Of a stretch of 64,000 bases of DNA, positions 1-8,517 are shown in pieces; position 1 is the first letter of the stretch, and every line of letters starts with the position of its first letter. The DNA lies in the NCBI GenBank assembly GCA_035546775.1, contig DASZWD010000047.1:1-64000 (forward strand). The letters are read 5' to 3'. Position numbers and translations under genes: made by a program. A model generated the notes under the pieces. The model saw nothing but the letters and a program-made list of their open reading frames with translations, was not told where the DNA came from and did no database searches. Origin of the DNA: Acidimicrobiales bacterium (GTDB taxonomy: Bacteria; Actinomycetota; Acidimicrobiia; Acidimicrobiales; JACCXE01).

Positions 1-116
1 AACGGATCCCGCACTCGACGTGGGACGTGTTCGACGACGCCGCCCACTTCCTGCAGGACACCCACGGCGCGCGGATTGCCGAGGTCGTGCTGGAGCGGAT
101 CGCGGAGGAGCGATGA
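1..116 (+). CDS. C-terminal end of an alpha/beta hydrolase, haloalkane-dehalogenase-like (partial)
   Basis: Only the last 37 codons lie in the window; the reading frame enters from the left edge and stops at TGA 114-116. The visible segment carries an AHFLQDTHG stretch, which matches the region around the catalytic histidine of haloalkane dehalogenases and related epoxide-hydrolase-like enzymes, where a GHFLQED-type motif is usual. An Ala replaces the usual Gly just before the His. The rest of the tail is an amphipathic helix, as expected for the last helix of the fold. The substrate cannot be judged from this fragment. Confidence 0.6.
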   Translation, partial: RIPHSTWDVFDDAAHFLQDTHGARIAEVVLERIAEER

Positions 117-170
117 CGCCCCTAACGACCCAATCAACTAGCTGACAATTCTCGGCGCGATCAGCGCTGA

Positions 171-626
171 ATGCGCATCGTTTGGGCGTTGCGCGGCGAA
201 ACACCTCTCGACACGCGGCGCACAGTGACTTGCAAGGCACCTTCGGCGTGCCGGTGGGCTCGCTGGCGTGGAGCGCCATCGTCGACAACCTCACCGCGCT
301 CGAAGCCGCCAACGACGCGCTGCTCGGCGACGCTGGATACCTGAGCCTCGTGGCGAAGGCCACGCCGTGGGCGACGACGGCTCCGCAGGACTCGTGGCTC
401 CAGACGATCCACACGTCCGGCGGCGAATTCGTTCGTGCCCGCGTCGGTTCCTACAGCGAGAACATCATGGCGATTCCTGCGCCGGGCAAGCGACTCCGCC
501 GCCGCGGTCGATACCGCCGCCGAACTCGTCGCCAAGGACGAGGAGTACGGCGCCAAGCTCGACGCCGCCGGCGACCTGTTCGTCGCCGGGATGGCCCAGC
601 GCGTCCTCGCTCGCCGCATCGCCTGA
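171..626 (+). pseudogene. Broken dimeric alpha/beta-barrel (NIPSNAP-like) gene with two frame changes
   Basis: No single frame is open across this stretch, but three pieces in a row look like one protein. ATG 171 opens a frame starting MRIVWALRGETPL. From about 230 the sensible reading moves to another frame (LQGTFGVPVGSLAWSAIVD, then LTALEAANDALLGDAGYLSL) up to about 480. From about 490 it returns to the first frame (TAAELVAKDEEYGAKLDAAG, then DLFVAGMAQRVLARRIA) and ends at TGA 624-626. Both later pieces share the pattern of a hydrophobic strand, then A-A---L--D--Y---V, then a strand, which I know from two-repeat ferredoxin-like dimeric-barrel proteins of actinobacteria. The stretch between the repeats is shorter than usual, so a deletion is likely too. 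I infer a decayed gene; two sequencing indels are the alternative. Confidence 0.5.
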
Positions 627-700
627 CGCTTCGCGGTCACCCGGCCGGACGCGAGACGCGTCGGACGCGAGGCGCCCGTCGAGGTGAGAGATTTGGTCGC

Positions 701-3529
701 GTGACCGACCCGGTGCTGCACCTCGACGCGATCGACGCCGTCGTCGTCGACCTCGACGGTGTGGTGACCGACACCGCGCGCGTGCACGCCGAGGCATGGG
801 CCGAGATGTTCAACGCCTTCCTCGCCGTCACCGCTCCGGCTGATCCGCCGTTCGATCTCGACGGGGATTACCTGCGCTTCATCGACGGGAAGCCCCGAAC
901 CGACGGCGTAGCGGCCTTCCTGGCGTCGCGTCACCTCGAGGTGGCGATGGGGCAACCCGACGATCCGCCGACAGCGGTGACAGTCCACGGACTGGGCAAA
1001 CGCAAAGACGAGTTGTTCCGGGCGCGGCTGCGCCGCGACGGCGTCCGCACGTTCCCCGGAACCATTGACCTGCTTGCTCGGGCGCGGGCCGCGGGCAAGC
1101 CGATCGCCGTCGTGTCGGCCAGCCGGAACTGTCGCGACGTGCTCGCGGCGGCCGGTCTCGGCGACTTCTTCGACGTCGTCGTCGACGGCAACGTCGCCGC
1201 CGACCAACACCTTCCCGGCAAGCCCGACCCGGCGACGTTCCTCGAGGCCGCCCGCCGCCTCACGGTCGCGCCGGCGCGCATGCTGCTCGTCGAGGACGCG
1301 CTGGCCGGAGTCGAGGCGGGGCGCCGGGGCGGGTTCGGTCTCGTGGTTGGCGTCGACCGGCACCACCATGCTGATGACCTGCGCGCTGCTGGCGCTGATC
1401 TGGTGGTCGGTGACCTCGCCGAACTCGCGATCGCCGACGACGCCCCCGCCGGATGGACCCTGACGCGCGACGTCCCCGCGGGCGCAGCGCTCGGACGCTC
1501 CCGCGATGCGCTGTTCGCGCTCGCCGACGGCGCCGTTGGCGTGCGCGGCGACCTCGAACGAGGTCGCAGGAACGGCGGGTGCCTGACGCTCGTCTCCGGC
1601 GCGTACGGTCTAGGGCCGGCCGACGACGACATCGTGCGCCTGCTTCCGGGCCCCTCTCTGACTCCGCTGCGCGCCGCCGACGAAGCGGTCGACGCGTCGC
1701 CGGTGCGCCACGTGCTCGACATGATGGCGGGGTCCATCACCACGCGACCCCTCACACCGTCAAGCCGCTTCACCACGACGCAGTTCGCGTCGCTCGTACG
1801 CCCCGGATTGGTGGTGCAATACGCCGAGGCTGGTCCCGGCCAGCGATGGTCAACCAACATGCTCGGTCCGCCGCGGCTCGACGGCGACACCGGGATGGCG
1901 GCGCGCTTCGAATACCGCGAGCAGCGCCTCTCCGGTGGTCGGCAGTTCGCCGAGACGCGCAGCGACCGCGCGCGGGTTGTGGCGCTGGCGCAGCAACACC
2001 ACGTCGACCACGGGGACCGGTCGCGGTTGGAGCGCGTAACCATCGTGCGGTCCAGCGCCGACGGGCGACACGCCGCCGAGGCGGCGCTCGCCGACGCGTG
2101 GGCTGTCGGCGTCGACGCGCTGGCGGAGGAACACCGCCGCGCGTGGGCGGCGCGGTGGGACGCGTGCGACGTCGAGATCGACGGCGACCCCGCGGCCCAA
2201 GAAGCGATTCGCTTCGCGTTGTTCCATCTCGTTTCCTGCGCCCCGGCAACCGGTGAGGCGGGCATCGGTGCCCGCGGCCTCACGGGGCTGAGCTACGCCG
2301 GCCACGTGTTCTGGGACGCCGACGTATTCGTCCTGCCGGCATTGGCCGCCACCTTCCCGGCGGGGGCACGGGCGATGCTCGAATATCGCGTCCACCGCCT
2401 GGACGCCGCCCGCGCCAACGCGCGAGCCCGCGGCCTGGTCGGCGCTCGCTTCCCGTGGGAGTCGGCCGACACCGGCGAGGAGGTCACACCCGGTTCGGTT
2501 CGCGACTTCGAAGGCAACGTCGTGGCGATCCTCACGGGCGAACACGAGGAACACATCACCTCCGATGTCGCGTGGGCGGCGCTGCGCTACGTCGAATGGA
2601 GCGGCGACGACGGCTTCATGGCCGGACCGGGTCGTGACCTCGTCGTCGACACCGCCCGCTATTGGGCATCACGGATTCGCCTCGACGACGACAACCGAGC
2701 GCACATCGACGGCGTCATGGGGCCCGACGAGTACCACGAGGTCGTCGACGACAACGCGTTCACGAACGTGCTGGTCCGCTGGCACCTGCGCCATGCGGCG
2801 ACGCTCGTGGACGGCACCGCGCCCGATCAGGCGGCGCGGTGGCGCGCCCTGGCGGACGCGCTGGTCGACGGCTACGACGCGGCGACGGGTTGTCACGAAC
2901 AGTCCGTCGGTTATTTGGACCTGGAGCCGTTGCGCGTCGTCGATGTCGCCGAGGTTCCCGTCGCCGCTGACGTGTTGCTCGGCCGGGCGCGCGTCGCCGA
3001 GTCGCAAGTCGTCAAACAACCCGACGTGTTGATGGCCCACCACATGGTGCCCGACGAACTGCCGCCTGGGTCTCTCGCCGCCGACCTCGACTTCTACCTG
3101 CCTCGCACCGCCCACGGCAGCTCGTTGTCCCCCGCCGTCTGTGCGACGCTGCTCGCCCGCGCCGGCCGACCCGACGATGCACTCGAACTGTTCGATGTCG
3201 CGAGCCGCATCGACCTCGACGACCTCACCGCCATGACCGGCGGTGGTCTCCACCTGGCCAGCCTCGGCGGGCTATGGCAGGCGGTGGTCACCGGCTTCGC
3301 GGGTGTCCGCGTCGCCGGCGACGTCTTGCGGGTGGACCCCGCACTGCCCGGCCGCTGGAAACGGTTGTGCGTGCGGGTGCGCTTCCACGGCGTCGGGGTA
3401 CGCCTTGACCTCACTCACGATCGTGTCACCGTCGACACGGACCGCCCGGTGCCGCTCGTCGTGCACGGCGTCGCGCTGCGCGCGGCCGGCACGGTCACGC
3501 GACACGGTGACCATTGGAGGCAACAATGA
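701..3529 (+). CDS. Fused beta-phosphoglucomutase (HAD) and glycoside hydrolase family 65 phosphorylase
   Basis: A 942-residue fusion. Residues 1-240 are a HAD phosphatase-fold mutase: DLDGVVTDT places the nucleophile and acid/base Asp at 17 and 19, followed by a VVSASRN motif, GKPDPATF and VEDALAGVEAG. The remaining roughly 700 residues are a GH65 inverting disaccharide phosphorylase, with HVFWDADVFVLP, the acid motif GVMGPDEYHE (Glu about 677), KQPDV and a TAHGSSLSP loop that typically holds phosphate. Such pairs phosphorolyse maltose, trehalose or kojibiose to beta-glucose-1-phosphate and isomerise it to glucose-6-phosphate; which disaccharide is used is not readable here. GTG 701 is chosen because the HAD domain begins there and GAGGTGAGAG (681-690) precedes it. 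The frame stays open back to 182, but that part belongs to the broken upstream gene. The GH65 part is somewhat short at its N-terminal beta-sandwich. Confidence 0.9.
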   Translation: MTDPVLHLDAIDAVVVDLDGVVTDTARVHAEAWAEMFNAFLAVTAPADPPFDLDGDYLRFIDGKPRTDGVAAFLASRHLEVAMGQPDDPPTAVTVHGLGKRKDELFRARLRRDGVRTFPGTIDLLARARAAGKPIAVVSASRNCRDVLAAAGLGDFFDVVVDGNVAADQHLPGKPDPATFLEAARRLTVAPARMLLVEDALAGVEAGRRGGFGLVVGVDRHHHADDLRAAGADLVVGDLAELAIADDAPAGWTLTRDVPAGAALGRSRDALFALADGAVGVRGDLERGRRNGGCLTLVSGAYGLGPADDDIVRLLPGPSLTPLRAADEAVDASPVRHVLDMMAGSITTRPLTPSSRFTTTQFASLVRPGLVVQYAEAGPGQRWSTNMLGPPRLDGDTGMAARFEYREQRLSGGRQFAETRSDRARVVALAQQHHVDHGDRSRLERVTIVRSSADGRHAAEAALADAWAVGVDALAEEHRRAWAARWDACDVEIDGDPAAQEAIRFALFHLVSCAPATGEAGIGARGLTGLSYAGHVFWDADVFVLPALAATFPAGARAMLEYRVHRLDAARANARARGLVGARFPWESADTGEEVTPGSVRDFEGNVVAILTGEHEEHITSDVAWAALRYVEWSGDDGFMAGPGRDLVVDTARYWASRIRLDDDNRAHIDGVMGPDEYHEVVDDNAFTNVLVRWHLRHAATLVDGTAPDQAARWRALADALVDGYDAATGCHEQSVGYLDLEPLRVVDVAEVPVAADVLLGRARVAESQVVKQPDVLMAHHMVPDELPPGSLAADLDFYLPRTAHGSSLSPAVCATLLARAGRPDDALELFDVASRIDLDDLTAMTGGGLHLASLGGLWQAVVTGFAGVRVAGDVLRVDPALPGRWKRLCVRVRFHGVGVRLDLTHDRVTVDTDRPVPLVVHGVALRAAGTVTRHGDHWRQQ

Positions 3530-4284
3530 CCACAGTGCTGGCTGCCATCGACGACAGCCCCGCAGCGGCTCCCGTCTTGCGCGGCGCGCAAGCCCTCGCC
3601 GGCACCCTCGGTATCGACGTGCGCGCCCTGCACGTTGTCGATAACGGCGGTGATACCGCCGCGGCCGTCGCGGTGCACGCCGCAGTGCCGGTCCAGCACG
3701 TGCGGGGTGATCCCACGGCCGCCATCATCGACGCCGCCGCGGGAGCCGATGTCGCCGTCGTCGCGGTTGGAGCACGGCGTGATGCAACCGGGGCGCGACC
3801 CGCGGGCCATGTCGCGCGGGCAGTGATGACCGGCGCGGTGAAGCCGGTCCTGGTGGTCGCCCCCGACGCCCGCCTGCCAACCGACGGCCGGTTCCGGCGC
3901 GCGCTGCTTCCCCTCGACGGCACCGCGAAGACGAGCGTCGCCGTCGAAGACGTCGTGCGCCGGCTCACTACCGCCGGCGTCGACGTTGTCGCCGTCCACG
4001 TCTTCGCGTCCGGCACGGTGCCGCGGTTCTGGGACCAAGCGGGTCATGCGGACCAAAGCTGGGCGGCGGAGTTCCTGGCCCGCTGTTGCGTCGAGGCGCC
4101 CGACGCCGAACTTCGCCTGCGCACGGGCGACGTCGGCGGCGCCGCCATCGACGTCGCTACCGAGGAAGCAATCGACCTGGTCGTCCTCGGCTGGTCCCAA
4201 CACCTCGAACGCGACCGGGCGCAGGTCGTGCGCGACATCGTCGGCCGCGCTGATGTCGCGATTCTGCTGGTGCCAACGGCCTAA
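3526..4284 (+). CDS. Universal stress protein with two UspA domains
   Basis: The product is 252 residues with two tandem Usp folds, about 1-115 and 125-252. Each starts with a hydrophobic strand followed by D (VLAAIDDSPAAAP; ALLPLDGTAKTSV) and ends with a V-LVV/LLVP strand. The usual ATP-binding G-x2-G-x9-G-S/T string is not clear in either half, so the protein may be of the non-nucleotide-binding type. The ATG overlaps the stop of the phosphorylase gene as ATGA (3526-3529) and has GGAGG at 3516-3520, so it is translationally coupled to it. An in-frame TTG at 3514 is a weaker start. The coupling suggests joint expression with disaccharide use, as part of a stress or starvation response. Confidence 0.85.
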   Translation: MTTVLAAIDDSPAAAPVLRGAQALAGTLGIDVRALHVVDNGGDTAAAVAVHAAVPVQHVRGDPTAAIIDAAAGADVAVVAVGARRDATGARPAGHVARAVMTGAVKPVLVVAPDARLPTDGRFRRALLPLDGTAKTSVAVEDVVRRLTTAGVDVVAVHVFASGTVPRFWDQAGHADQSWAAEFLARCCVEAPDAELRLRTGDVGGAAIDVATEEAIDLVVLGWSQHLERDRAQVVRDIVGRADVAILLVPTA

Positions 4285-4306
4285 CCGCTGCGACAACTCC
4301 GCCGCG

Positions 4307-4576
4307 TTAGGCGAGCTTCATGAACATGCGCTCGACCGCTTCGAGGGGATAGCCGTCGGCGGCGGCGCCGTCGGGGTCGGCGAGGCAGTACGTGAGGCCG
4401 GCGGCGATGAGTTTGAAGCCGGCTTGTTCGAGCGCTTTGGTGGCGGCGGAAAGCTGGTTGACGACATCGCGGCATTCCTCGCCTTCGGTGAGCATCCGCT
4501 CAACGGCCTGGACCTGTCCAGCGGCGCGGCGGAGGCGCTTGCGTACGTCGTCGACGACCTCGTCAGGTAGTTGCAT
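4307..4576 (-). CDS. CsoR/RcnR/CstR-family (DUF156) transcriptional repressor lacking the His metal ligand
   Basis: This 89-residue all-helical repressor has the family pattern V-KRLRRA-GQV-AVERML and ECRDVVNQL. Copper-sensing CsoR proteins bind metal through Cys-His-Cys. Here Cys35 and Cys64 are present, but the His position four residues before the second Cys is Gly60 (GLTYC instead of HLRHC). Two cysteines without the His is the pattern of the persulfide sensor CstR, so a sulfur or redox signal is more likely than Cu(I); this is inference. The start codon lies 11 bp from a pair of operator palindromes, and the divergent MMPL-DUF302 genes begin on the other side, so it probably represses itself and them. 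Confidence 0.87.
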   Translation of the reverse strand: MQLPDEVVDDVRKRLRRAAGQVQAVERMLTEGEECRDVVNQLSAATKALEQAGFKLIAAGLTYCLADPDGAAADGYPLEAVERMFMKLA

Positions 4577-4587
4577 CTTGCAATCGT

Positions 4588-4627
4588 ATACCCCCTTGGG
4601 TATGGTGGTCTATACCCCCTAGGGTAT
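4588..4627. promoter_or_regulatory. Tandem CsoR/CstR-type operators
   Basis: Two 16-bp sites, ATACCCCCTTGGGTAT (4588-4603) and ATACCCCCTAGGGTAT (4612-4627), sit 24 bp centre to centre. The arms ATACCC and GGGTAT are inverted repeats, matching the C-tract/G-tract operator class of CsoR-family repressors. They fill the gap between the divergent repressor gene and the MMPL gene. The 24-bp spacing puts the two sites slightly more than two helical turns apart. Confidence 0.85.
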
Positions 4628-4636
4628 CGAACCAGA

Positions 4637-4669
4637 ATGCGAGGCTTCCCCCCCCGATGGCAGTTGTGA
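4637..4669 (+). other. Possible 10-codon leader ORF before the MMPL gene
   Basis: ATG 4637 opens MRGFPPRWQL and stops at TGA 4667-4669, which overlaps the in-frame MMPL ATG at 4669 as TGATG. The hexamer TATCGA ends 6 nt before this ATG, where other genes here carry a leaderless -10 box. If transcription starts there, the leader peptide would be translated first and the exporter by re-initiation. The evidence is positional only. Confidence 0.2.
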
Positions 4670-6852
4670 TGACCCCCCATGGCACCCGGCCCCGGCGCAC
4701 CGCACCGTTGCGCGGCCGTCCATCGCCGCCTCCGCCCCCGCCGACGCTGTTCGCGCGGCTGGCGGCGTTCTCGGCTCGGCATCGGCGGGGTGTGATCCTC
4801 GCCTGGTTGGTGGTGACGCTCGCGGCGGCGCCGCTGGCGCTCACGTTGAACGGCGCGCTATCGGGTGCGGGGTGGGAGGCACAGGGTTCGACGGCGCAGC
4901 GAGTCCGCGACGAGCTGCGCCGCGACTTTCCCGCGCTGGGCGCCGAGAACCCCGTGGTCGTCTACCACCAGACGTCGCCCATCGCGTCCAATCCCGCCGG
5001 GCTGCGGGCGCTGGTGACCGCGCTGCGCGCCGCGCCGAAGGCGGCCGGGGTGGCGGACCCGCTCACGCTGCCGCCCGCCGCGGGACTCGTGTCGCGTGAC
5101 GGCCGCACGGCGATCGTGCCGGTCGCGCAAGCCGTCACCTCGGACGCGCAACGACCTGAAGCCGCGGGCGAACTCGGTCGGTACGTCGCCCACCTCACCT
5201 TCCCGGCTGGCGCGCAGGCGAAAGTGACGGGGGAGTGGCCCGTGTGGAGCGACTTCAATCACATCAACGAGCAAGCGCTGCACAAGGCCGAACTTCTCTC
5301 CGGCCTCCCGAGCCTCGTGCTGCTGTTCGTCGCGTTCGGCATGCTCATCGCCGCTGGCATCCCGCTCGTGCTTGCCGTCGCCGGCATCGCCGTTGGTTTC
5401 GCCAGCCTCCACTTGCTCACGGCGGTGACGCCGCTGTCGGTGTGGTCGATGAACTTCTCGATGATGATCGGCCTCGCAGTTGGCATCGACTACAGCCTCT
5501 TCATCGTCAGTCGCTACCGCGAGGAACGCCTGGAAGGCAAAGAGGCGGTGACCGCGATCCAGAACACGCTGGCGACCGCAGGCAAAGCCGTGTTCCTCTC
5601 GGCGCTGACGGTCGTGCTGTCGCTCGCCGCCGTGTTCCTCGTGCCCGTCATGGTGTTCCGGTCGATGGCTCTCGGCATGATTCTGTCGGTCGTCGCCGTC
5701 GCGCTGGCGTCGCTCACACTGCTGCCCGCGGTCTTGGTCGCGCTCGGTGACCGCGTCCTCGTGCCCAAGAACGAGGCCGACCCTGACGTCACCGCTGAGT
5801 CCCGCTGGAAGCGCTGGACCAGCCTGTCGCTGCGCCGGCCCGGAACCGTGCTCGCCGTCGGCGCCGTCCTGCTCGGCGGTCTTATCGCTCCCGCATTCGG
5901 GATGCACCTCGGGATGCCGGGCGCGGGCGTGGTCGACCGCGGCCACACGAGTCGTGACGGCTTCGACATGCTCGTGGCGGCCTTTGGTCCAGGCGCGGCC
6001 GCGCCCGTGTTCATCACCACCCCGGCGACCGACGCGACACAGGTCGTCACCGTCGCGCAACGCGCCAGCGGTGTCGTCGACGCGCGCGTCGTAAGCGCTC
6101 CGGCCAATACCGGCCGCACCGTTGTGCGCGTGATCGGTTCGACGTCGGTGGACAACTCCCGCACCGCCGCGCTCGTCGACACCCTGCGCGCCGAGCTGCG
6201 CGCCGCGGTGCCCCAGGCCCGCGTCGGCGGCCCGGCGGCCCAGAACCGCGACCTCACCGCGGTGCTGACCGACCGCGCCCCGTACGCCATCGGCCTCATC
6301 CTCATCGTGGCGTTCGTGTTGCTGCTGGTCGTGTTCCGTAGCGCGGTGATCGCGGCTACTTCGGTGCTCATGAACGTGGCCACGGTGGGTGCGGCGTTCG
6401 GCTTCGCCACGCTCGTGTTCCAGCACGGCTTCGGCGCCGGCGTGCTCGGTATCGATCACCAGCCCTTCATCGACGCTTGGGCGCCACTGTTCTTCTTCGC
6501 CCTCCTCTTCGGCCTGTCGATGGACTACCAGCTGTTCCTGCTCGCCGCGATCCGCGAGCGCTATGAAGCCACGGGGGACACGCGCACCGCCATCTCCGAA
6601 GGCATCGCGCGCACCGGCCGGCCGATCACGAACGCCGCGCTCGTCATGATCGTCGTGTTCATCGCCTTCGGTGTCACGGGGCCGATCCCGCCGACAGAAC
6701 TCGGCATCACCCTCGCCATGGCGGTGCTGCTCGACGCCACCATTGTCCGGGTCCTCCTGGTCCCTGCCACCATGGCGCTCATCGGTGAGCGCAACTGGTA
6801 CCTGCCGCGTTGGCTCGACCGCGCCCTGCCCCACGTCCACTTCAACCACTAA
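4657..6852 (+). CDS. MMPL/RND-superfamily membrane exporter
   Basis: The product is 731 residues with the two-fold RND layout. A first membrane helix lies at about 43-63, then a long extracytoplasmic loop, a block of five helices (about 215-370) containing GIDYSLFIVSRYREE at about 277, a second loop, and a second block (about 540-710) containing FGLSMDYQLFLLAAIRERYE at about 619. The paired -DY-LF- motifs hold the proton-relay Asp/Tyr typical of actinobacterial MmpL lipid and metabolite exporters. ATG 4657 is taken as the start; ATG 4669 is also possible. The gene lies behind two CsoR/CstR-type operators and is followed by a DUF302 gene. The substrate is unknown; the operators suggest it responds to a thiol, sulfur or metal stress. 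Confidence 0.9.
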   Translation: MAVVMTPHGTRPRRTAPLRGRPSPPPPPPTLFARLAAFSARHRRGVILAWLVVTLAAAPLALTLNGALSGAGWEAQGSTAQRVRDELRRDFPALGAENPVVVYHQTSPIASNPAGLRALVTALRAAPKAAGVADPLTLPPAAGLVSRDGRTAIVPVAQAVTSDAQRPEAAGELGRYVAHLTFPAGAQAKVTGEWPVWSDFNHINEQALHKAELLSGLPSLVLLFVAFGMLIAAGIPLVLAVAGIAVGFASLHLLTAVTPLSVWSMNFSMMIGLAVGIDYSLFIVSRYREERLEGKEAVTAIQNTLATAGKAVFLSALTVVLSLAAVFLVPVMVFRSMALGMILSVVAVALASLTLLPAVLVALGDRVLVPKNEADPDVTAESRWKRWTSLSLRRPGTVLAVGAVLLGGLIAPAFGMHLGMPGAGVVDRGHTSRDGFDMLVAAFGPGAAAPVFITTPATDATQVVTVAQRASGVVDARVVSAPANTGRTVVRVIGSTSVDNSRTAALVDTLRAELRAAVPQARVGGPAAQNRDLTAVLTDRAPYAIGLILIVAFVLLLVVFRSAVIAATSVLMNVATVGAAFGFATLVFQHGFGAGVLGIDHQPFIDAWAPLFFFALLFGLSMDYQLFLLAAIRERYEATGDTRTAISEGIARTGRPITNAALVMIVVFIAFGVTGPIPPTELGITLAMAVLLDATIVRVLLVPATMALIGERNWYLPRWLDRALPHVHFNH

Positions 6853-6915
6853 CGAACGGACTCACATGCTCGCAAACCCAACCATTGATCGGCTTGAGAG
6901 TTGCCGGAGCGGGTC

Positions 6916-7305
6916 ATGAAAGCCATCGAGACCACCGTCGACCTCACCCCCGCCCAAGCGGAGGAGGTCGTGCGCGCCGCGCTCGGGGAGCAGGGTTTCG
7001 GCGTCCTCACCGAGATCGACGTCGCGGCGACCCTCAAAGCCAAATTGGGCGTCGAGCGCGCGCCGTTGAAGATCCTCGGCGCCTGCAACCCCAATTTCGC
7101 TCACCGCGCGCTCGAACTCGACCCGTCGGTCAGCCTGCTGCTGCCCTGCAACGTAGTCATCGAGGTCACCGACGCGGGTACACGCGTCGCCGCCGTCGAC
7201 CCACGCGAACTTATGGACGATCCGGCGTTCGCGGAGATCGCGGCCGATGCCGCCGCCCGGCTCGCGGCCGCGATCGACAAAGTGGCCAACGCTCCTCGGC
7301 AGTAG
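6916..7305 (+). CDS. DUF302 domain protein
   Basis: The product is 129 residues and consists of one DUF302 domain. It shows the characteristic sequence GFGVLTEIDVAATLKAKLGV, then KILGACNP, HRALE and LLLPCNVVI. The two conserved cysteines (in GACNP and LPCNV) are present. ATG 6916 is chosen because the family's MKAIETTVDL start follows directly. DUF302 proteins are often found beside sulfur-oxidation, thiol-stress and heavy-metal genes, but their biochemical role is not settled. The position 63 nt after the MMPL gene under the same operators suggests co-expression, so it may handle the molecule that the repressor senses. Confidence 0.88.
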   Translation: MKAIETTVDLTPAQAEEVVRAALGEQGFGVLTEIDVAATLKAKLGVERAPLKILGACNPNFAHRALELDPSVSLLLPCNVVIEVTDAGTRVAAVDPRELMDDPAFAEIAADAAARLAAAIDKVANAPRQ

Positions 7306-7329
7306 ACCCTGGAGCCGGCAACGCCGTCT

Positions 7330-7746
7330 TCAGGCGGCTTGGCCCTTGGCGGCAGCCTTCATCGTCTCGGCGAGGATTCCGTAAGCCGCGGTCCACGCGC
7401 CTTCGAGTTCGGGCGTGAACTTGTCGCGGAAGGCCTGCGCGAGCGTCCACAGCAGCGCTTCGGCAACGGTGTCGTAGTGCTCGTCTTTGACGCCGTAGCC
7501 AGCGTGGCGCGCGCCCATCGTCTCGACGGCGCGCACGATAGACCCGAGGTTGTTGAGGTTGTTGACGGCGATGCCGATCATCCGCATGAGCTTCTTGCCC
7601 TGCTCGTCGAGGTCGCCGGTGAACATCGCCCGCACCGACGGGTCGAGTTCGAACAACCTGCCGTAGAACAGGTTGGCTGCGGTGTCCGCGATCGGGACCA
7701 CGTTGGCGAACGAGTCTTGGACGAGTCGGATTTGTTCCGGGGTCAC
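7330..7746 (-). CDS. Single-domain globin (flavohemoglobin/Vitreoscilla-type)
   Basis: The product is 138 residues, the size of one globin domain with no reductase attached. NLFYGRLFELDPSVRAMF gives the B helix with Tyr28 at the B10 position, and GARHAGYGVKDEHY gives the proximal F8 His at about 81. This heme protein probably binds O2 or NO in the cytoplasm. GTG 7746 is chosen because AGGAGA lies seven bases upstream; the frame itself stays open much further, antisense to the amidase gene. It is divergent from the DUF1360 gene, with an 189-bp gap in which I see no clear operator. Confidence 0.9.
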   Translation of the reverse strand: MTPEQIRLVQDSFANVVPIADTAANLFYGRLFELDPSVRAMFTGDLDEQGKKLMRMIGIAVNNLNNLGSIVRAVETMGARHAGYGVKDEHYDTVAEALLWTLAQAFRDKFTPELEGAWTAAYGILAETMKAAAKGQAA

Positions 7747-7935
7747 TACGAGTCTCCTGATTCGAGGGGGCCGGTGGCGGCACGCCGCCAATCGGCGGCT
7801 CGACCCGAAGCCTGAGGGGCCTAACGCGGCGATTCTCCGGCTCGTCGAGATTTGCGCCCTGTGCTCCGCGGTCGTCGGTCGGTGTGAAGCTCCCACGTCG
7901 GCATCGGCGCTCGGAGGATCGGGTACGAATCGACT

Positions 7936-8442
7936 ATGGCTCACGCCGTCTCGTCGATAACCCGGGCCTACGAGAAGACCGCGCCGGACGAACGTCCGCT
8001 CGGTGGCTACCTCACGTTGTTCGGCGTCTACTCGTCTGCGGTTGTAGCCGCGGTTGCGTTCATCCGCAGCTTTCGCCGGCCCCAAGCGGTCACTGCGGCC
8101 GACATCGCGCTGGGTGCGGCTGCCACCTATCGGTTGAGCCGCCTCATCACCAAGGACACCGTCACTGCGTTCGTGCGCGCCCCCTTCACCGAGTTCGGGG
8201 AAGCGATCGGCGAAGGCGAAGTGAACGAGAACGCGCGGGGTACCGGCCTCCAGCACGCGATCGGCGAGTTGCTGACCTGCCCGTTCTGCGTGTCGCAGTG
8301 GGTGGCGACGGCGTACGTCGCCGGCCTCACGATCGCGCCGCGCTTCACGCGCGCCGCCGCGTCGGTCCTGGCCGTTGTCGCGGGCGCCGATGCGCTCGAG
8401 TTCGGGTACGCCGGACTGCGCCGTCTGGACCAGCGAGCCTGA
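7936..8442 (+). CDS. DUF1360 membrane protein
   Basis: A 168-residue protein with hydrophobic segments at about 25-44, 55-66, 119-135 and 140-152. The diagnostic DUF1360 block is ELLTCPFCVSQWVATAY, with a CxxC at 115-118 next to a membrane helix; AATYRLSRLITKDTVT is also typical. The function of the family is unknown. Members are small inner-membrane proteins found in sporulation clusters of Bacillus and widely in actinobacteria. TACGAA lies 6 nt before the ATG, a near match to the leaderless -10 pattern seen elsewhere in the window. Confidence 0.82.
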   Translation: MAHAVSSITRAYEKTAPDERPLGGYLTLFGVYSSAVVAAVAFIRSFRRPQAVTAADIALGAAATYRLSRLITKDTVTAFVRAPFTEFGEAIGEGEVNENARGTGLQHAIGELLTCPFCVSQWVATAYVAGLTIAPRFTRAAASVLAVVAGADALEFGYAGLRRLDQRA

Positions 8443-8517
8443 CCGGGCACGGGCGCCAAGGAATAGCGTGCGTCGCATGGCGGCCGCCCGCTCGGCGATG
8501 CCGGAGGAGACGGTGAG

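Noticed and set aside
182-700. One 1115-residue protein from 182 to 3529
   Set aside because: The first 173 codons combine a piece of a different protein and an Arg-rich, frame-shifted stretch. The HAD domain, a ribosome site and a GTG fix the start at 701.
4858-6849. Minus-strand frame of over 600 codons opposite the MMPL gene
   Set aside because: Asp/His/Glu/Arg-rich composition is typical of the complement of a hydrophobic high-GC gene. The plus strand is clearly coding.
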